A stretch of DNA of 9,089 bases from Leucothrix mucor (GTDB taxonomy: Bacteria > Pseudomonadota > Gammaproteobacteria > Thiotrichales > Thiotrichaceae): the NCBI GenBank assembly GCA_011322515.1, contig DRMS01000149.1:1-9089 (forward strand), given 5' to 3'. Within the stretch, counting starts at the first letter, position 1. Each line of letters opens with the position of its first letter. The notes beneath the pieces were generated by a model. It saw nothing but the letters and a program-made list of their open reading frames with translations, searched no databases and had not been told where the DNA came from. Position numbers and translations under genes: made by a program. Below are positions 6,774-9,089 of this stretch, one piece after another.

Positions 6774-6781
6774 ACCAAAGG
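6774..6781 (+). repeat. 8-bp target-site duplication, right
   Basis: ACCAAAGG immediately outside the right inverted end of the 204-bp MITE, matching 6562-6569 exactly. Confidence 0.88.
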
Positions 6782-6800
6782 AGTCTGACCTCTTTGATTT

Positions 6801-6820
6801 GTTTAGTTTAGTTTAGTTTG
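6801..6820 (+). repeat. short tandem repeat (GTTTA)n
   Basis: Four successive 5-bp units, GTTTA three times and a final GTTTG, abut the right end of the inverted-repeat element. A simple sequence tract that may vary in copy number by slippage. No gene overlaps it. Confidence 0.8.
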
Positions 6821-6849
6821 GATAAATTTAAATGATTGTGCCAGCTTTT

Positions 6850-6899
6850 GTTGGGGTTCCTATCGTCACCCGCAACCTACATCACTCCAACTTACCGCG
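6850..6899 (-). repeat. diverged inverted relative of the 82-bp repeat
   Basis: Read on the minus strand this begins CGCGGTAAGTTGGAGTGA, matching the start of the 82-bp repeat (CGCGGTAGGTTGGAGTGA) at 17 of 18 positions. It then diverges through GTAGGTTGCGGGTGACG and closes with AACCCCAAC. The GTTGGAGT start and ACCCCAAC end can pair, so it keeps the hairpin design with a longer interior. It appears to be another member of the same REP-like family in the opposite orientation. Confidence 0.6.
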
Positions 6900-7110
6900 T
6901 TTTTTAATGGCAAAGCTGGGTTCTGGGGTTGGCATATAACGGGTGTGGAGTAACAATTTAGTAAAGTAAACGGCAAGTTTATCCAATATTTCTGGTCTAA
7001 ACCCATGATAGCTATGTTAAAGAATCGTGCGATTGCATCGCTATGGCGCTATTTTTTGTCTTGCTATCAAAAATTTCCCCTCAGAACTTATTGGGTGAGC
7101 TTGTCATTTT
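6900..7110. other. non-coding stretch before the secreted/membrane protein gene
   Basis: About 210 bp with no recognisable gene. A frame open from an ATG at 7006 runs for roughly 50 codons (IAMLKNRAIASLW...), but it has no ribosome site or family resemblance and overlaps the start of the next gene. Small inverted repeats (AATCG/CGATT, GCGAT/ATCGC around 7022-7043) are the only structures seen. Confidence 0.4.
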
Positions 7111-7139
7111 TTGTTCGAGTTGAAATTATTCAAAATAAT
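7111..7139 (+). promoter_or_regulatory. possible promoter of the TIMP-like gene
   Basis: AATAAT (7134-7139; five of six bases of the -10 consensus) is preceded at 17 bp by TTGTTC (7111-7116; three of six). This would start transcription near 7146, 16 nt before the ATG at 7162. The -35 match is modest and the DNA AT-rich, so it is tentative. Confidence 0.3.
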
Positions 7140-7161
7140 AGACTTTTTGAGAAGAATATGT

Positions 7162-7794
7162 ATGTGTAAAATAACAAATATTTTTTTTATAACACTACTA
7201 TTTGCAGCTCTATTTACACAGACTGTGCAAGCCTGTACTCCTGTATCATGCATGTCTAATGGTCATAATCAAGATACTTTAATTATAGGCAAGATACTTT
7301 CTGTCACTAAAGATAGTTTGCACATTGCTGTGATTTTTATTTTTCCACAAAATAAAATTAAATCCCTTAAAGAAAAAGATGAAATAATAGTAAAATATAT
7401 ATTCACACCAAAAATAAAGAAAAAATCAACACCAACGCTGATACCTCCTAACTCACTAAGCATAGCTAAAAAAGAAAGCTCTATTCTCATTAAGGGAAAG
7501 AAATATTTATTATCCTTAAATAAGGAAACAAAAGATTTTTCTTCATTTTATTCTCCTGCATGGGGCATGTTTGAAGTTGAGGGAAATAGTTATTTAGATA
7601 TGCAGTTGATAAAAAATGCTGGATTCGAACATAAAGAGCTACAAACACTTATCAATTCAAGGGGAGATTTGACTAAGCCTAGCAAAGATGAAGCTAGCTA
7701 TTTATACATCATAATATTGGTGATCACTTTATTGCTATTCTTCGTCTTAATTCTCTTTATTTTTAGAAGAAAAATATATGATTCTGTTTCTTGA
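7162..7794 (+). CDS. secreted single-pass membrane protein, possibly TIMP/NTR-like
   Basis: A 210-residue protein with an N-terminal signal peptide (KITNIFFITLLFAALFTQTVQA, cleavage probably after Ala24). Its mature form begins CTPVSC (Cys25, Cys30). An extracytoplasmic domain of ~155 residues, rich in lysine and beta-forming residues, follows: LIIGKILSV at 40-48, EIIVKYIFTP at 74-83, GKKYLLSL at 112-119. Then come a C-terminal membrane segment (181-201) and a short basic tail RRKIYDSVS. Topology: domain in the periplasm, anchored by its C-terminus. The CxxxxC start, the GK(I/V)xSV strand and the GKxYLL strand recall bacterial proteins with a TIMP/netrin-like OB fold; this is a pattern judgement only. 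A TTG at 7111 would extend the frame by 17 residues, but the ATG at 7162 with AGAAGA upstream gives a proper signal peptide. The gene is bracketed by the two 82-bp repeats. Confidence 0.65.
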   Translation: MCKITNIFFITLLFAALFTQTVQACTPVSCMSNGHNQDTLIIGKILSVTKDSLHIAVIFIFPQNKIKSLKEKDEIIVKYIFTPKIKKKSTPTLIPPNSLSIAKKESSILIKGKKYLLSLNKETKDFSSFYSPAWGMFEVEGNSYLDMQLIKNAGFEHKELQTLINSRGDLTKPSKDEASYLYIIILVITLLLFFVLILFIFRRKIYDSVS

Positions 7795-7808
7795 TGATTA
7801 GCAGGAGC

Positions 7809-7823
7809 AATCAAAGGGGTCAG
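7809..7823 (+). repeat. partial end of the GGGGTCAGAC inverted-repeat family
   Basis: AATCAAAGGGGTCAG is identical to 6513-6527, one arm of the inverted-repeat element, but no opposite arm follows. Instead it runs directly into the second 82-bp repeat, sharing its first two bases (AG). It is either a truncated element or a recombination junction. Confidence 0.7.
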
Positions 7824-7903
7824 CGCGGTAGGTTGGAGTGAGGTTACGAACTCCAACAGTTTCTAGCAATATTTTTGCTGGGCTACTCGACTGGGGAGGG
7901 TTA
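7822..7903 (+). repeat. 82-bp direct repeat, copy 2
   Basis: Identical over 82 bp with 6429-6510, with a 1393-bp offset between copies and the same hairpin (GTTGGAGT at 7832-7839, ACTCCAAC at 7850-7857). It lies 27 bp after the stop of the TIMP-like gene. The order relative to the GGGGTCAG arm is reversed compared with copy 1: the arm precedes the repeat here and follows it there. Confidence 0.93.
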
Positions 7904-8096
7904 GATAGAAACTAGCCCTTACCCGTTTAGAGTATAGGTAGGATGATTAAAACCCCAAATCATCACAACAAAAAGATGATCCTATTTTTGTTCCTTTATC
8001 AATCTCACTAAATGCCTTTATTTTTTTGCTCTATAGTGTTTCTCCAAGTTCATCTTTGCACCATTTTGTGACTGTTTTTACAGGGGTAGATGATAG
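7904..8096. other. non-coding stretch between 82-bp repeat and palindrome
   Basis: About 190 bp without a supported gene. A nested inverted repeat around 7937-7990 (outer TAGGAT/ATCCTA, inner GATGATT/AATCATC) runs into TTTTTGTT and might act as a terminator or small structured RNA, but the loop between the outer arms is large. I see nothing else. Confidence 0.35.
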
Positions 8097-8423
8097 GAAT
8101 CAAAGGGGTCTGACCCCTTTGATTCTGAGCAGGCAGCCGCTCTTACCCCTGAGCAATGGGATATACTCGAAGCAAAAGCTAACACAGCGACTATGGCAGA
8201 TCTTGAAAATGATCATTATGATGCTGAGGGGAAATGGTATAATCCATACTCTGGATTTCATGAAGGCGGGTTAGATCCGCACATACCAAAAGGATCAATA
8301 GCTGATCTCAAACCTGATACTACCTTGGATGAATACCGAGCAATAAAACCACGTAATATTGAGCCAACTACAATATCCGAGTTTGCAAGGGATAAATTAG
8401 TACCTAGATCTCATGGTAGATAA
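8097..8423 (+). pseudogene. 5'-truncated gene of unknown family, cut at the palindrome
   Basis: A frame open from 8097, directly after an in-frame TAG (8094-8096), to a TAA at 8421-8423. Its first codons read the palindrome itself (ESKGSDPFDS). Gene-like sequence then begins: EQAAALTPEQWDILEAKANT, then ATMADLENDHYDAEGKWYNP, and continues to a C-terminus EFARDKLVPRSHGR. The only ATG in the frame is at 8193, within the gene-like part and without a ribosome site; it would give 76 residues. The continuous protein-like composition upstream of this ATG argues that the original gene began further 5' and was truncated when the palindrome arrived or by deletion at it. The polar, Trp/Tyr/Pro-rich sequence has no signal peptide or membrane segment. 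I do not recognise the family. An intact short gene starting at 8193 is the alternative. Confidence 0.5.
8098..8124. repeat. 27-bp perfect palindrome of the GGGGTC repeat family
   Basis: Two perfect 13-bp arms, AATCAAAGGGGTC (8098-8110) and GACCCCTTTGATT (8112-8124), flank a single central T. This is the complete, undegenerate form of the end motif seen at 6512-6530, 6782-6800 and 7809-7823. It is not followed by a T-run, so it is not a normal terminator. It marks the exact upstream limit of the next truncated frame. Confidence 0.9.
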
Positions 8424-8527
8424 ATAAATTGTACTATGCAAAATGAATTTTAAATTCCTTTGCCCTTTGGTATCACAGGGATGCTTTAGGTTCATTAAAT
8501 ATTGTCAATGACTATCGGAAAATAACT

Positions 8528-9007
8528 ATGAATTATAAATTAAAACTAATTGTACTTATAGCATCTTTCTTTATATTTGGATGCACATTAGTACCCGTAT
8601 ATGGCGAAAAAACGGTTAATGATCTATTGACAGATATAAAAGGGTTAGTGGAAGTTACAGAAAAAAGTGTGACAAGAATCATAACAACGGGCGTGGTGAC
8701 TCCTAAAGAGTATTGTGAAAAAATGCTAAAACAATCAATGTTTATTGCACACAAAGAAGAACGAGATATGGCTGTTTGTGATGCAAATAAAGTAAGCGAA
8801 AAAGATACTTTGGCTTTAAGTTTATTGTTTGATGTAATGTCTATTACTACTATAATTCAATACATCGAAATAATAGAGAAAGATGAGGAAGAGGTTGTAA
8901 CTCGAAAGCAATATAATAGAGTTCGCAATATAAAGAATAGATTTAAAAAACTAAAGCTAGAAGAAAAAGTGGATTATCTTGTTAAGAAATATCAACATAG
9001 AATGTAA
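8528..9007 (+). CDS. putative lipoprotein of unknown function
   Basis: A 159-residue protein with a lipoprotein signal peptide: basic MNYKLK, hydrophobic LIVLIASFFIF, and a lipobox ending FIFGC, so Cys19 should be lipidated after signal peptidase II cleavage. The mature ~140 residues are charged (many K and E) and probably mostly helical, with two further cysteines near residues 63 and 84 (EYCEK, AVCDANK) and a very basic C-terminus (KNRFKKLKLEEKVDYLVKKYQHRM). Residues +2 and +3 are Thr and Leu, with no Asp at +2, so the outer membrane is the expected destination in a Gram-negative cell. Only a weak ribosome site (CGGAAA) precedes the ATG. It lies 104 bp after the truncated frame on the same strand. 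I do not recognise the family. Confidence 0.7.
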   Translation: MNYKLKLIVLIASFFIFGCTLVPVYGEKTVNDLLTDIKGLVEVTEKSVTRIITTGVVTPKEYCEKMLKQSMFIAHKEERDMAVCDANKVSEKDTLALSLLFDVMSITTIIQYIEIIEKDEEEVVTRKQYNRVRNIKNRFKKLKLEEKVDYLVKKYQHRM

Positions 9008-9089
9008 CTGCTCAGCCTGACTAAAAGGCAGCCAAGGTGAAAAGAATAGGCTCAGGTCTTGAAATAAAGCGAATTTTACGGGATGTATT
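9008..9089. other. 3' window end, no feature recognised
   Basis: The final 82 bp after the lipoprotein stop show no complete reading frame, terminator or RNA gene. A short imperfect complementarity (CTGACTAAAAGGCAG region) is too weak to call. Confidence 0.3.

Larger units (their letters stand above)
6512..6800. mobile_element. short inverted-repeat element (GGGGTCAGAC family) split by a nested MITE
   Basis: The ends AAATCAAAGGGGTCAGACT (6512-6530) and AGTCTGACCTCTTTGATTT (6782-6800) are inverted copies matching at 18 of 19 positions. Removing the inserted MITE plus one copy of its 8-bp target duplication leaves an element of about 77 bp with no coding capacity. The same end motif appears at 7809-7823 and, as a complete perfect palindrome, at 8098-8124. 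It is therefore a locally multicopy repeat family; the mobilising enzyme is unknown to me. Confidence 0.7.

Noticed and set aside
7111..7161. TTG start extending the TIMP-like protein by 17 residues
   Set aside because: The extension puts charged residues ahead of an already complete signal peptide. The ATG at 7162 has a purine-rich ribosome site, and the TTG region fits a possible promoter instead.
7006..7170. Plus-strand frame of about 50 codons before the TIMP-like gene
   Set aside because: No ribosome site, no recognisable family, and it overlaps the start of the better supported gene at 7162.
6429..8124. CRISPR array from the repeated motifs
   Set aside because: Repeats differ in length and orientation and are not regularly spaced. 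There are no cas genes.
8098..8124. Palindrome as a rho-independent terminator
   Set aside because: There is no T-run on either side (GATTCTGAGC on the right, ATTCCTATC on the reverse), and it belongs to a repeat family.
8026..8274. 82-codon plus-strand frame crossing the palindrome
   Set aside because: Its composition is not protein-like. It shadows the frame at 8097-8423, which has better protein-like content.

Overview
The window looks like chromosomal DNA of an AT-rich Gram-negative bacterium, most likely a gammaproteobacterium. The evidence is a periplasmic PBP4-type DacB, a zinc amidase, diacylglycerol kinase DgkA, an LpxL/HtrB-type acyltransferase remnant, a lipoprotein and cobalamin biosynthesis. 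I cannot name the genus from sequence alone. No rRNA, tRNA, CRISPR array or intact transposase gene was found.

Left part (1-5500), ordinary core-type genes. A small secreted protein (70-303, +) ends at a clear hairpin terminator. Facing it on the minus strand, in transcription order, are dacB (D-Ala-D-Ala carboxypeptidase/endopeptidase), cobQ (cobyric acid synthase, start overlapping the dacB stop as GTGA), an N-acetylmuramoyl-L-alanine amidase with an N-terminal LysM-like segment, and a NimA-like flavin-binding PNPOx-family protein. DacB and the amidase both act on periplasmic peptidoglycan; CobQ is a cytoplasmic cobalamin enzyme apparently co-transcribed with dacB.

Middle (5500-7110), mobile-element debris. 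A 146-bp foldback element with TA-flanked ends lies just upstream of dgkA. dgkA ends tail-to-tail, with overlapping stop codons, against the last ~49 codons of an LpxL-type lipid A acyltransferase gene that has lost its 5' part. The break coincides with an 82-bp repeat. Next comes an inverted-repeat element (6512-6800) split by a well-preserved non-autonomous transposon of 204 bp (6570-6773), with perfect 22-bp inverted ends starting GTAA and an 8-bp target duplication, the pattern of the IS66 family. A diverged inverted relative of the 82-bp repeat follows.

Right part (7110-9089), accessory genes. A single-pass secreted or membrane protein (7162-7794), possibly with a TIMP/NTR-like fold, is bracketed by the two identical 82-bp repeats. 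A 27-bp perfect palindrome (8098-8124) is fused to a 5'-truncated open frame of unknown family, followed by an uncharacterised lipoprotein gene.

The most notable signal is repeat and MITE architecture: nested insertions, gene truncations exactly at repeat borders, and an 82-bp perfect direct repeat that could mediate loss of the gene between its copies. I found no convincing new multi-gene system.
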